From DATILI01 sp035476635 (lineage in GTDB: Bacteria; Pseudomonadota; Gammaproteobacteria; Burkholderiales; Burkholderiaceae_C), in contig DATILI010000230.1 in NCBI GenBank assembly GCA_035476635.1, forward strand, positions 1 to 13,634: a stretch of 13,634 nucleotides of DNA, written 5' to 3'. Position numbers and translations under genes: made by a program. How positions within the stretch are numbered: the first letter of the stretch is position 1; every line of letters starts with the position of its first letter. Below, piece by piece: positions 1 to 6,957 of this stretch. The notes beneath the pieces were generated by a model that ran no database searches, was not told the origin of the DNA, and saw nothing but the letters and a program-made list of their open reading frames with translations.

Positions 1-992
1 TCTTCGACGGCGTGACAGGCGATCTGGATGCCGCGAATTTCCTTGAGCACCGGGCGCTCGGATTTGCACCGCGCGTTGGCGTGCGGGCAGCGCGGATGGA
101 AGGCGCAACCGGTGGGCGGATTCAGCGGATTCGGCACCTCACCCGATACCGGCGTGCGGGCGCGGCCGGTATCGTGCATCTTCGGAATCGCATCGAGCAG
201 CATGCGCGTGTAGGGATGGTGCGGGTTGGCAAACAGCTCCTGCTTGTCCGCCAGCTCCACCAGGCGCCCGAGGTACATCACGCCGACCTGGTCGCTCACG
301 TGGCGCACGACGGCAAGGTTGTGCGAGATGAAGAGATAGGTCAGGCCCCGCTCGCGCTGCAGGTCCTTCATGATGTTGAGCACCTGGGCCTGCACGCTCA
401 CATCGAGGGCCGAAGTCGGCTCGTCGCACACCAGGAATTCGGGTTCCGTCGCCAGCGCGCGCGCAATCGAGATGCGCTGGCGCTGGCCACCGGAGAATTG
501 GTGCGGGTACTTCGGGCCATCCAGCGGCGAGAGGCCAACTGACTTGAGCAACTCGCCGACCTTGGCCTTGAGTTCGGCCTCGTCGGTGATCAGCTGATGC
601 TCCTTGAGCGGCTCGCCGACGATGTCTTCGACTTTCCAGCGCGGATTCAGGCTGGCATAGGGATCCTGAAAGATCATCTGGATGCGGCGGCGCAGCTTGC
701 GGCCTTCGGGCGTCTTGAACGCCGCATGGGCATCCTGGTTGTCAAAGGTCAGGCCGCCGCGCGTCGGCTCGTACAAGCCGACCAGCAAGCGGGCGACCGT
801 GCTCTTGCCGCAGCCCGACTCGCCAACCAGGGCCAGGGTCTTGCCCTTCTCGATAGAGAAGCTCACGCCGTCCACAGCGTGCAGCAGTGTGCGTGGCTTG
901 CGCTCAAGTACGCGGTTGAGCCAGGGCGCGGAGACGTCGAAGGTCTTGGCCAGGTCGTGGGCCTGCACCAAAGGAGGAGTGGCAATGGTCAT
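1..992 (-). CDS. DppF/OppF-type peptide ABC transporter ATP-binding protein (3' end outside window)
   Basis: One of two cytoplasmic ATPases that power a Dpp/Opp-type importer, pairing with the product of 1048-2016. About 330 residues are visible and the stop lies beyond position 1. Walker A GESGCGKST is at residues 57-65, followed by a Q-loop FQDPYASLNP, the signature SGGQRQR and Walker B LVCDEPTSALD. The C-terminal oligopeptide-transporter domain has four cysteines spaced C-x5-C-x6-C-x16-C (residues 296, 302, 309, 326). The DppF assignment rests on the longer region before Walker A and on being last in the cluster. The ATG at 992 is the only sensible start: the frame is closed by an upstream TAG, and GGAGG lies 7 bases before the ATG. 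That start overlaps the stop of a 20-codon mini-ORF as ATGA. Substrate unknown. Confidence 0.93.
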   Translation of the reverse strand, partial: MTIATPPLVQAHDLAKTFDVSAPWLNRVLERKPRTLLHAVDGVSFSIEKGKTLALVGESGCGKSTVARLLVGLYEPTRGGLTFDNQDAHAAFKTPEGRKLRRRIQMIFQDPYASLNPRWKVEDIVGEPLKEHQLITDEAELKAKVGELLKSVGLSPLDGPKYPHQFSGGQRQRISIARALATEPEFLVCDEPTSALDVSVQAQVLNIMKDLQRERGLTYLFISHNLAVVRHVSDQVGVMYLGRLVELADKQELFANPHHPYTRMLLDAIPKMHDTGRARTPVSGEVPNPLNPPTGCAFHPRCPHANARCKSERPVLKEIRGIQIACHAVE

Positions 993-1051
993 TGGGTAAC
1001 CTCCGCGCTACGCGCTGCGGTATTCGCCTTGGGAACGGCCCGGCGGCTCAT
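989..1051 (-). CDS. 20-codon mini-ORF linking the two ATPase genes (candidate translational coupler)
   Basis: A 20-codon reading frame fills the gap between the two ATPase genes. Its ATG overlaps the TGA of the upstream ATPase gene as ATGA, and its own TGA overlaps the ATG of the downstream ATPase gene, again as ATGA. It has the best Shine-Dalgarno site I found in the window, AGGAGGT about 6 bases before the ATG and lying within the last codons of the upstream gene. The peptide is basic at the N-terminus (begins MSRRAVPK) and resembles no family I know. It has neither a signal peptide nor a membrane segment. Inference: translation through it would carry ribosomes from one ATPase gene to the next and could open weak GCGC pairing next to the downstream SD. 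It could also be chance in an intergenic gap. No expression evidence is available here. Confidence 0.45.
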   Translation of the reverse strand: MSRRAVPKANTAARSAEVTQ

Positions 1052-2016
1052 GCCGCACCTCCTGTGTGCAACCAGCAAGCCGCGCGCGTTGCGCCGGCAT
1101 TGAGCAGGTCGGGCCGCTCGACCTTGCAGCGGTCGAATATCTTGGGGCAGCGCGGGTTGAAGGCGCAGCCCTGGGGAATGGCATTGAGTCGGGGCATGGC
1201 TCCATCGATCTGATTCAATCGTTCGCGATCCACGGTGATGTCGGGAATCGCGGCCATCAGTCCCACGGTGTAGGGATGCGCGGGCTGGTTGATCACGTTG
1301 TGCACCGGGCCGATCTCGGCCACGCGGCCCGCGTACAGCACGGCCACGCGGTCGCAGGTTTCGGCGATGACGCCCATGTCGTGGGTGATCAGCATGACGG
1401 CCGCGCCATGCTGCTTGCAGATGCGCTTGAGCAACTGGATGATCTGGGCCTGGATCGACACGTCCAGCGCCGTGGTCGGCTCGTCGGCCACGATCAGCTT
1501 GGGCTCGGCCGCCAGCGCCAGGGCAATCACGACACGCTGGCGCATACCGCCCGAGAACTGGTGCGGGTAGTGGTCGATGCGCTGTGCGGCGGCCGGAATG
1601 CCGGTGTCCTCCAGCAGACCGATGGCGCGCTTGCGCGCCTCCTCCGCCGTCACGGGCAGATGGGTCAGGATGGTTTCCGTCAGCTGCCGGCCGATGGTGT
1701 AAAGCGGGTTCAGCGAGGTCAGCGGATCCTGGAAGATCGCACCGATACGCCGGCCGCGGATGTGGCGCATTTGTTCATAGCCGAGGTTGTCGATGCGTTG
1801 CCCTTCGAGCAGGATTTGCCCGCTGGCCACGCGCCCGGGCGGCTCCAGCAGGCCGATGATGGCCGCACCGGTCAACGACTTGCCGGCGCCGGACTCGCCG
1901 ACCACGCCGAGGATTTCGCCAGGGGCGATGTCGAACGAGATGTCGTCCAGGGCTCGCAGGGTGCCGCGCCGGTTCGGAAACTCGACGACCAGGTTCTTGA
2001 CTTGCAGAAGACTCAT
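1048..2016 (-). CDS. DppD/OppD-type peptide ABC transporter ATP-binding protein
   Basis: Cytoplasmic ATPase of 322 residues, partner of the ATPase encoded just downstream. Walker A GESGAGKS is at residues 40-47, then come the Q-loop FQDPLTSLNP, the signature FSGGMRQR, Walker B LIVADEPTTALD and the switch-histidine segment LITHD. The C-terminal oligopeptide-transporter domain carries C-x5-C-x6-C-x16-C (residues 284, 290, 297, 314), the same spacing as its partner. Structures of related Opp/Dpp ATPases have shown a 4Fe-4S cluster in this domain, so one may be present here. I chose the ATG at 2016 over an in-frame TTG at 2025, because the nearest SD-like sequence (AAGGGCAGG) would touch the TTG but sits about 9 bases before the ATG. 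The gap after the permease stop is 16 bases, so the two genes are surely co-transcribed. Confidence 0.94.
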   Translation of the reverse strand: MSLLQVKNLVVEFPNRRGTLRALDDISFDIAPGEILGVVGESGAGKSLTGAAIIGLLEPPGRVASGQILLEGQRIDNLGYEQMRHIRGRRIGAIFQDPLTSLNPLYTIGRQLTETILTHLPVTAEEARKRAIGLLEDTGIPAAAQRIDHYPHQFSGGMRQRVVIALALAAEPKLIVADEPTTALDVSIQAQIIQLLKRICKQHGAAVMLITHDMGVIAETCDRVAVLYAGRVAEIGPVHNVINQPAHPYTVGLMAAIPDITVDRERLNQIDGAMPRLNAIPQGCAFNPRCPKIFDRCKVERPDLLNAGATRAACWLHTGGAA

Positions 2017-2032
2017 GGATTGCAACCTGCCC

Positions 2033-2947
2033 TTATCTCAAACGCGGATTCAAGGCATCACGCAGCCAGTCGCCCAACAGGTTGACGCTCAACGCGATCA
2101 CGATCAGCATCAGGCCCGGGAAAACCGTGATCCACCATTCGCCGGAGAACAGGTAGTCGTTGCCGATGCGGATCAAGGTGCCGAGCGACGGCGAGGTCGG
2201 CGGCGCACCAACGCCCAGGAACGACAGCGTGGCTTCGGTGATGATGGCCGTGGCCACCTGGATGGTGGCCAGCACCAGCACCGGGCCCATCACGTTGGGC
2301 AGCACGTGGCGCGCCATGATGCGCATGGGCGCCACGCCGGTGACGCGCGCGGCCTGCACATATTCCTTGTTGCGCTCCACCAGCGTGGAACCGCGCACCG
2401 TGCGGGCATATTGCACCCAGCCGGTGAGCGAGATCGAGATGATCAACACCCCGAACGCCAGCCCTTCGTGGGCATTCGGAAACAGCGCTCGACCCACGCC
2501 GGCGATCAGCAACGCCACCAGGATGGCCGGGAACGACAGCATCACGTCGCACAGGCGCATGAGGACGGTGTCGATCCAACCGCCGCGAAAACCCGCAAGC
2601 AGGCCCATCGATACGCCCACGACGACCGAGAGGATCACCGAGGCGACGCCGACGACGAGCGAAATGCGCGCACCGTAAATCAGCGCCGAGAGAATGTCGC
2701 GGCCCTGGTCGTCGGTTCCCAGGGGGTACTTGGCCCGGCCCTCGTCCTCCCAGGCGGGCGGCAACCGTGCGTCGCTCAACTCCAGGGTGGTCAGGTCAAA
2801 TGGATTGTGCGGCGCGACCCAGCCTGCAAACACCGAGCAAAAGATGCAGACGAAGGCGATGGCGGCAGCGACCATCGCTACCGGCGAGGTGCGAAAGCTG
2901 TGCCCCACATCGCTGTCAAGCCAACGAGCAAGAAAGTTGTTTTTCAT
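2033..2947 (-). CDS. DppC/OppC-type peptide ABC transporter permease
   Basis: Inner-membrane permease of 304 residues that pairs with the DppB-type permease at 5836-6816. A short cytoplasmic N-terminus is followed by a first membrane span (about residues 24-46, VAMVAAAIAFVCIFCSVFAG). Next is the OppC-type periplasmic segment ending in LGTDDQGRDILSALIYGARISL, a hallmark of the DppC/OppC branch, then five more hydrophobic spans. The cytoplasmic EAA loop (YVQAARVTGVAPMRIMARHV) contacts the ATPases. The frame is open up to a TTG at 3013, but the ATG at 2947 gives the usual family N-terminus and avoids starting inside the hairpin at 2965-3006. The SD before 2947 is weak. The gene follows the second binding-protein gene after a 73-base gap that holds this hairpin. 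Confidence 0.92.
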   Translation of the reverse strand: MKNNFLARWLDSDVGHSFRTSPVAMVAAAIAFVCIFCSVFAGWVAPHNPFDLTTLELSDARLPPAWEDEGRAKYPLGTDDQGRDILSALIYGARISLVVGVASVILSVVVGVSMGLLAGFRGGWIDTVLMRLCDVMLSFPAILVALLIAGVGRALFPNAHEGLAFGVLIISISLTGWVQYARTVRGSTLVERNKEYVQAARVTGVAPMRIMARHVLPNVMGPVLVLATIQVATAIITEATLSFLGVGAPPTSPSLGTLIRIGNDYLFSGEWWITVFPGLMLIVIALSVNLLGDWLRDALNPRLR

Positions 2948-2964
2948 CGTGACGGAAAATTTAA

Positions 2965-3006
2965 ACCCGGTGAGCGGGTGCGTGCAGGCCACCCACCGCA
3001 CCGGGT
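2965..3006 (-). terminator. Stem-loop between second binding-protein gene and DppC-type permease gene (partial terminator or mRNA stabiliser)
   Basis: An 8-bp outer stem (ACCCGGTG at 2965-2972 with CACCGGGT at 2999-3006) continues across a small internal loop into a 5-bp inner stem (2976-2980 with 2990-2994) capped by about 9 bases. On the minus strand it is followed by TTTAAATTTT, a broken T-run, so it looks more like a leaky terminator or a 3'-end stabiliser for the upstream message than a full stop. It begins about 15 bases after the binding-protein stop. Inference: it could raise receptor levels over permease and ATPase levels. Confidence 0.5.
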
Positions 3007-3020
3007 AATTCAACCCAGGT

Positions 3021-4592
3021 TTACTTGATGCTCATCCACTTGAAGTCGAGGATGTTGTCGGCGCGCTGCACCAGTTCGACTTTCTTGCTCACGCCCCAGG
3101 CCAGGGCTTGCTGGTGCAGTGGCAGGTGGCCGATGTCGGCGGTGTGCAGATCGAATGCCTCCTTGATCATCGCGTTGCGCTTGGGCTGGTCGGTTTCCGA
3201 CTGGATCTTCTGCGTCAACTCATCCACCTTGGGATTGCAGTAGGCTCCGAGATTGAACTGCCCCGCGCCCTTGTCGTCCACGCATCGCACCAAGGCGTTC
3301 AACGCGTTGTGCGCGTCGTAGGTGCTGGGCGTCCAGCCCAACATGTAGAAGCTGGTATCGCGGCGCAGCACCTTGGGGAAGTAGGTGCCCTTGGTCTCGG
3401 CCTGCAGGTTGATCTTGACGCCGATGCGCGACAGGTTGGCTGCCACCGCCTCACAGATCTGCCCATCGTTCACATAGCGGTCATTCGGGCAGTTCATCGT
3501 GACTTCGAAACCGCTCGGATAGCCGGCGTCGGCCAAAAGCTTTTTCGCGGCATCCACGTCATAGGGCAGCCGCTTGTTTTGCTCGGCCGAAAAACCGTTG
3601 ATGCCCGGCCCCACCATGAGCGCCGTGGTGTTAGCGGCGCCGCGCATCACGGTGCGCTTGATGCTCTCGATGTCGATGGCCTGGTAGAAGGCCTGGCGCA
3701 CGCGCTTGTCCTTGAACGGATTCTTACCCTTGACACTGGAGTAGAGCAACTCGTCGCGCTTTTGATCCATGCCCAGGAAGATGGTGCGCATTTCGGGCCC
3801 GGTAATGGCACGCGCGTTGGCGCTGGCGTTGACGCGGGCGATGTCCTGCACCGGTACCGGCTCCATCACGTCGACCTCGCCAGACAGCAAGGCCGCCACG
3901 CGCGTGGGGTCGTTGCCGATCGGCGTGAAGATCACCTCGGCCGCATTGCCTTCGATCTTGCCCCAGTAGGTGCCATTGCGCACGAAGGTCGTGCGCACAT
4001 TCGGCTGGCGCTCGCGCACGCGGTAGGGGCCCGTGCCGTTGGCGCGGAACGAGGCTGCATTCTCAATTCCCTTGCGACGATCCACCGGGCGGGTGGCCTG
4101 GTTGGTCTCCGCCCACTTCTTGCTCATGATGTAGACGAAGGTGATCACATCCGGAAGGATTGGAAATGGCGCCTTGGTCTCGATCTCGACCGTGAAATCA
4201 TTGATCTTGCGCACTTCCTTGAAGTCATTGGTGTAGCTCTTCATGTCGGAGCCTTCAACCTGGGTTCGCGCGAAGGAAAACAGCACATCGTCGGCGGTAA
4301 ACGGCGTGCCGTCATGGAATTGCACGCCTTTGCGCAGTTCGAAGCGCCACACGGTGGGCGACACCTGCTTCCAGCTGGTGGCCAGCCCGGGCGCCAGGCT
4401 CAGGTTCTTGTTACGGCCCACCAGAGGCTCGTACACATTGCCGGTCACGCTCAGCTGCAAAGACTCATTGAGCGAATGCGGGTCCATGGACAACGCATCG
4501 CCCTGGTTGGCTACCCGGATCGTCTGTGCGCCGGCCACGAAACTGGCCGCAGCCAATACCGCGGCAACGATCATGTTGGTCTTGAAATTCAT
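3021..4592 (-). CDS. Periplasmic peptide-type substrate-binding protein 2 (SBP_bac_5 family)
   Basis: Periplasmic receptor of 523 residues for the Dpp/Opp-type transporter encoded around it. A Sec signal peptide (hydrophobic core MIVAAVLAAASFVAGA, likely cleaved after Ala22 before QT) leads into a family-5 solute-binding fold. Recognisable motifs are NVYEPLVGRN (52-61), LATSWKQ and RKGVQFHDGTPFTADDV (87-103). No lipobox is present, so it should be soluble. Two cysteine pairs (368/380 and 437/452) could form disulfides; only the first pair is shared with the paralogue at 6958-8538. The open frame runs upstream to 4970, but the start at 4592 is clear: AAGGAG lies 7 bases before it and the signal peptide begins there. 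It sits 29 bases after the M20 gene. The ligand is unknown; the GW...YDAHN segment retains an acidic residue like the one that contacts ligand in DppA. Confidence 0.94.
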   Translation of the reverse strand: MNFKTNMIVAAVLAAASFVAGAQTIRVANQGDALSMDPHSLNESLQLSVTGNVYEPLVGRNKNLSLAPGLATSWKQVSPTVWRFELRKGVQFHDGTPFTADDVLFSFARTQVEGSDMKSYTNDFKEVRKINDFTVEIETKAPFPILPDVITFVYIMSKKWAETNQATRPVDRRKGIENAASFRANGTGPYRVRERQPNVRTTFVRNGTYWGKIEGNAAEVIFTPIGNDPTRVAALLSGEVDVMEPVPVQDIARVNASANARAITGPEMRTIFLGMDQKRDELLYSSVKGKNPFKDKRVRQAFYQAIDIESIKRTVMRGAANTTALMVGPGINGFSAEQNKRLPYDVDAAKKLLADAGYPSGFEVTMNCPNDRYVNDGQICEAVAANLSRIGVKINLQAETKGTYFPKVLRRDTSFYMLGWTPSTYDAHNALNALVRCVDDKGAGQFNLGAYCNPKVDELTQKIQSETDQPKRNAMIKEAFDLHTADIGHLPLHQQALAWGVSKKVELVQRADNILDFKWMSIK

Positions 4593-4621
4593 CAGAAAGC
4601 TCCTTGGGACAAAGTCGAAAT

Positions 4622-5836
4622 TCAGCATGGAGGAAGAGGCATGGCCTGCTCCACCAGTCCGGCGTGCAGGGCAGAGCCCAGGGAAAGAATGTCGTCGTTG
4701 AAGTCGTAGCGGCTGTTGTGCAGGAAGCAGCTTCCCTCGCCGCCCTGGCCAATGCGCAGATAGGCACCGGGCTTGACCTGCAGCATGAAAGAGAAGTCCT
4801 CGGCGCCCATGCTGGGCTGCATGTCGCGCACCACATGGTCCACGCCCACCAGGGTTTCGGCCACATCCCCGGCAAATACAGCCTCGTCGGGCGAGTTCAC
4901 AGTCGCGGGGTAAATGCGCTCGTAGTGCACTGTTGCCGTGGCGCCAAAACCCAAGGCGACGGCGCCGCACAGCTCATGCAGGCGGCGTTCGACCATGTTC
5001 TGCACTTCGGGATCGAAGGTGCGCACGGTGCCGACCAAAGTCGCCTTGCCCGGCACCACGCTCATCGCGCCAAGATCGCCAGCCTGCATCGCGCACAAGC
5101 TGACGACGGCCCCTTCGACCGGCTTGACATTGCGCGAGACGATGCTCTGTACCGCGGTGATGATGTGCGCCGCGACCAGTACCGGATCGACGGTGAGATA
5201 GGGGTGGGCGCCGTGGCCGCCGCGGCCGGTAATTTCGATCGTGACGCGGTCGGCCGCTGCCATCGTCGGCCCAGGGCCGATACCCACGGTACCCGGCTTC
5301 ATCGCCGGCGCGTTGTGCATGGCGTAGACGGATTGGACCGGGAAGCGCTCGAACAGGCCGTCTTCGATCATGACCCGCGCGCCGGCAAAACCCTCTTCGC
5401 CCGGCTGGAAAATCAACACCGCTGTGCCGTCGAAGTTCCGGGTCTCGGCGAGGTAGCGCGCCGCGCCCACGAGCATGGTGACGTGCCCGTCATGGCCACA
5501 GCCGTGCATCATGCCGGTCTTGGCCGATTTCCAGGCGAAGTCGTTGTGTTCGGTCATCGGCAGCGCGTCCATGTCGGCGCGCAGGCCGATCATGCGGCCG
5601 CTGCCGGTAGAGCGGCCCTTGATCAACGCCACGACACCGGTCTTGCCGACGCCACTGTGCACCTCGTCGACGCCGCACAACTCAAGTGCGTGCCTGACGC
5701 GACCGGAGGTGTAGATCTCCTCGAATCCCAGCTCCGGGTGTGCGTGCAGGTCGCGGCGGAAACTTGTCAGCTCCGGATGGAACTGCGTGATGTGCGCAAA
5801 TGCCCGGCCATTGGCCTTCAGGCGCGGGGCCAGCAT
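4622..5836 (-). CDS. M20 family amidohydrolase (hippurate hydrolase / IAA-amino-acid hydrolase type)
   Basis: Predicted cytoplasmic, dimetal amidohydrolase of 404 residues, the normal length for the HipO/ILR1-like branch of M20D. These enzymes cleave N-acyl amino acids or related amides. The expected metal site is complete: Cys113 and His115 in MHGCGHDGH, Glu148 in FQPGEEG with Glu147 as the probable general base, His174 in MHN, and His373 in FLHN. ADMDALPM (87-94), the lid-domain motif GRGGHGAHP and SMGAEDF are also typical. No signal peptide is seen. The start ATG at 5836 overlaps the permease stop as TGATG, so translation is probably coupled; a G-rich run (G7) lies just upstream. Being embedded in a peptide importer suggests that it processes the imported compound. 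Which acyl and amino acid groups it accepts cannot be told. Confidence 0.93.
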   Translation of the reverse strand: MLAPRLKANGRAFAHITQFHPELTSFRRDLHAHPELGFEEIYTSGRVRHALELCGVDEVHSGVGKTGVVALIKGRSTGSGRMIGLRADMDALPMTEHNDFAWKSAKTGMMHGCGHDGHVTMLVGAARYLAETRNFDGTAVLIFQPGEEGFAGARVMIEDGLFERFPVQSVYAMHNAPAMKPGTVGIGPGPTMAAADRVTIEITGRGGHGAHPYLTVDPVLVAAHIITAVQSIVSRNVKPVEGAVVSLCAMQAGDLGAMSVVPGKATLVGTVRTFDPEVQNMVERRLHELCGAVALGFGATATVHYERIYPATVNSPDEAVFAGDVAETLVGVDHVVRDMQPSMGAEDFSFMLQVKPGAYLRIGQGGEGSCFLHNSRYDFNDDILSLGSALHAGLVEQAMPLPPC

Positions 5837-6816
5837 CAATGCCCCCCCGCCGAGCCGACGCGCAGGCGCGGATCCACCACGAAGTACAACATGTCGACGA
5901 CAAGGTTGATCACCACGAAGATCAGCGCAATCAGGCACAGATAGGCAGCCATGACGGGAATGTCGGCGAACGTCACGGCCTGGATGAACAGCAGGCCCAT
6001 GCCGGGCCACTGGAACACGGTTTCGGTGATGATGGCAAACGCGATCAGGCCGCCCAGCTGCAGCCCGGTGATGGTCATCACCGGCACCAGCGTATTCTTC
6101 AGCGCATGGCCGAAATGAATCGCCCGGTTGCTCAATCCGCGCGCCCGGGCGAACTTGATGTAGTCGGTCCGCAGCACTTCCAGCATCTCAGCGCGCACCA
6201 GGCGCATGATCAGCGTGAGCTGAAAGACCGCAAGAGTCACGGCCGGCAGCACGATGTGGTGCCAGCCCTTGGCTTTGAGCAGACCGCTGCTCCACCAGCC
6301 CATTTGCACGACTTCGCCACGGCCAAAGCTGGGGAACCAGCCCAGGCCCACGGCAAACACCAGGATCAGCAGGATGCCGATGAGAAACGTCGGCAAGGAG
6401 ACGCCCAGCAGGGAAATCGTCATGAACACCTGGGTCATGAAGCTGCCGCGCCGCAGCGCCGCATACACACCCATGGGAATGCCGATCAACAGCGCCATCA
6501 GCGCTGCGACCAGTGCCAATTCAAGCGTTGCTGGAAAACGCTCGGCGATCAGGCGCGATACCTTGGCGCCCTGACGCAGGCTCAGGCCGAACTCGCCCTG
6601 GGCCGCATTCACCAGGAAGTGCCAGAACTGCACGAAAAAGGGTTTGTCCAGCCCAAGGTCGGAGCGCAACGTCCGGATCTGCTCCGGTGTCGCGTCCTGT
6701 CCAAGCAGGAACACCACGGGATCGCCCACATACTGGAACAGCAGGAACGCAATAAATGCCACCGCGATCATCACGATCACGGCTTGAATCAGGCGACGCA
6801 GGATAAAGGCGGACAT
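5836..6816 (-). CDS. DppB/OppB-type peptide ABC transporter permease
   Basis: Inner-membrane permease of 326 residues. It starts with the family-typical FILRRLIQ followed by a first span at about residues 10-30. Then comes the DppB periplasmic segment (LGLDKPFFVQFWHFL, GEFGLSL), five more hydrophobic spans, and the EAA loop YIKFARARGLSNRAIHFGHALKN. The C-terminus YFVVDPRLRVG is typical. The ATG at 6816 is preferred to an upstream in-frame TTG at 6855, since it gives the standard N-terminus; the SD is poor in either case. The gene ends in a one-base overlap with the M20 gene. It lies about 100 bases after the terminator of the first binding-protein gene. I found no convincing promoter in that gap, so it may depend on read-through. 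Confidence 0.92.
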   Translation of the reverse strand: MSAFILRRLIQAVIVMIAVAFIAFLLFQYVGDPVVFLLGQDATPEQIRTLRSDLGLDKPFFVQFWHFLVNAAQGEFGLSLRQGAKVSRLIAERFPATLELALVAALMALLIGIPMGVYAALRRGSFMTQVFMTISLLGVSLPTFLIGILLILVFAVGLGWFPSFGRGEVVQMGWWSSGLLKAKGWHHIVLPAVTLAVFQLTLIMRLVRAEMLEVLRTDYIKFARARGLSNRAIHFGHALKNTLVPVMTITGLQLGGLIAFAIITETVFQWPGMGLLFIQAVTFADIPVMAAYLCLIALIFVVINLVVDMLYFVVDPRLRVGSAGGH

Positions 6817-6909
6817 CAGTGGAATGAAAAGTAGGGGCGGATAGTAGCAGAGCAAATCGCGTGCCGTTACAGGGCTTTCCTTGACATCTAAAGGAAGTCT
6901 CCTGCAGCG

Positions 6910-6929
6910 AAAAAGGCCCGCAAGGGCCT
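6910..6929 (-). terminator. Intrinsic terminator after the first binding-protein gene
   Basis: On the minus strand AGGCCC-TTGC-GGGCCT forms a perfect 6-bp stem with a 4-base loop (arms 6924-6929 and 6914-6919), followed by a T-run through 6910. The stem begins about 28 bases after the stop of the gene at 6958. An alternative, mutually exclusive stem (GGCCCG with CGGGCC) also ends right before the T-run. The remaining transporter genes lie downstream on the same strand, so this is probably a partial terminator that favours the receptor message. Confidence 0.75.
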
Positions 6930-6957
6930 CTTTCGGGCCGCGATTTTGCCTATGCGG

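Noticed and set aside
1787..4709. Long plus-strand open frames of 413 and 533 codons opposite the transporter genes
   Set aside because: They are the complement of well-supported minus-strand genes in GC-rich DNA, have His/Arg/Gln/Ala-heavy compositions with no domain, and lack SD sites.
4593..4970. N-terminal extension of the second binding protein up to 4970
   Set aside because: The extension overlaps the M20 gene, is Arg/Cys/Gly-rich, and precedes a proper SD and signal peptide at 4592.
6877..6896. TTCCTT-(8 bases)-AAGGAA inverted repeat ahead of the DppB-type permease gene
   Set aside because: Only 6 bp per arm and not placed against any credible promoter; it could be chance. The TTGACA at 6881 on the plus strand has no partner -10 or downstream plus-strand gene.
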